Assembly: GCA_003133485.1 (NCBI GenBank)
Contig: PKXR01000078.1
Coordinates: 1-5,786 of the forward strand
DNA length: 5,786 nt
From: Candidatus Dormiibacterota bacterium
GTDB taxonomy: Bacteria > Chloroflexota > Dormibacteria > UBA8260 > Bog-877
Direction: 5' to 3'
Shown here: in pieces, positions 5,667 to 5,786 of the stretch
Numbering within the stretch: position 1 is the first letter of the stretch
Layout: the number at the start of each line of letters is the position of its first letter
Translations under genes and position numbers: made by a program
The notes under the pieces: generated by a model
What the model saw: only the letters and a program-made list of their open reading frames with translations
Databases searched by the model: none
What the model was told of the DNA's origin: nothing

Positions 5667-5786
5667 ATGGAGCTCGGCCTTAAGGGACGCCGCGCCATCG
5701 TGACCGGCGGGTCCAAGGGGATCGGCAAGGCGATCGCCGCCGAGCTCGTGGCCGAGGGCGCGGCCGTGGTCATCTGCTCGCGGCAC
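5667..5786 (+). CDS. Short-chain dehydrogenase/reductase, N-terminal part (cut by window end)
   Basis: Only the first 40 residues are present. They form the start of a Rossmann fold: beta strand RRAIVTGG, the cofactor-binding glycine motif TGGSKGIG (residues 13-20, T-G-x-x-x-G-x-G), helix KAIAAELVAEG, and second strand AVVICSR. The arginine at the end of the second strand suggests NADP(H) preference, a family rule of thumb. The catalytic Ser-Tyr-Lys lies beyond the window, so the substrate cannot be judged; close family labels include 3-oxoacyl-ACP reductase and various alcohol or sugar dehydrogenases. The ATG is 5 nt after the cupin stop and lacks a strong ribosome binding site, so translation is probably coupled to the cupin. 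Confidence 0.9.
   Translation, partial: MELGLKGRRAIVTGGSKGIGKAIAAELVAEGAAVVICSRH

Overview
The window is GC-rich with very short intergenic gaps, and it uses ATG, GTG and TTG starts. Together with the gene types this suggests a high-GC bacterium, probably actinobacterial. That assignment is inference; no rRNA or marker gene is present to fix the taxon.

Left block (+ strand, 2-1765): the C-terminal end of an aspartokinase (two ACT domains) is followed 12 nt later by a complete threonine synthase with an N-terminal four-cysteine, zinc-ribbon-like segment. This is aspartate-family amino acid biosynthesis.

Middle block (- strand, 5088 down to 1793): four tightly packed genes read leftwards. In transcription order they are an Lrp/AsnC regulator, a stand-alone class II glutamine amidotransferase-type protein that overlaps the regulator by 8 nt, a glutamine synthetase-family ligase of 500 aa, and a small Dabb (stress-responsive A/B barrel) protein. 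The ligase keeps the metal, ATP and glutamate residues of glutamine synthetase. By eye, however, it has lost the flap glutamate (Phe358 in its place) and the ammonium-site aspartate (Glu97). It therefore probably attaches glutamate to an amine other than ammonia. The amidotransferase has all its catalytic residues but no synthase domain, so it could release the gamma-glutamyl group. The block reads as a candidate regulated gamma-glutamylation/deglutamylation module; the substrate is unknown.

Right block (+ strand, 5239-5786): diverging from the regulator across about 150 nt is a single-domain KdgF-like cupin, followed 5 nt later by the start of an NAD(P)-dependent short-chain dehydrogenase cut off by the window end. 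The divergent region holds a likely leaderless promoter for the regulator, with a near-palindrome overlapping it that is a candidate operator. It also holds a weaker promoter candidate for the cupin operon. No tRNA, rRNA, CRISPR, insertion sequence or convincing terminator was seen.
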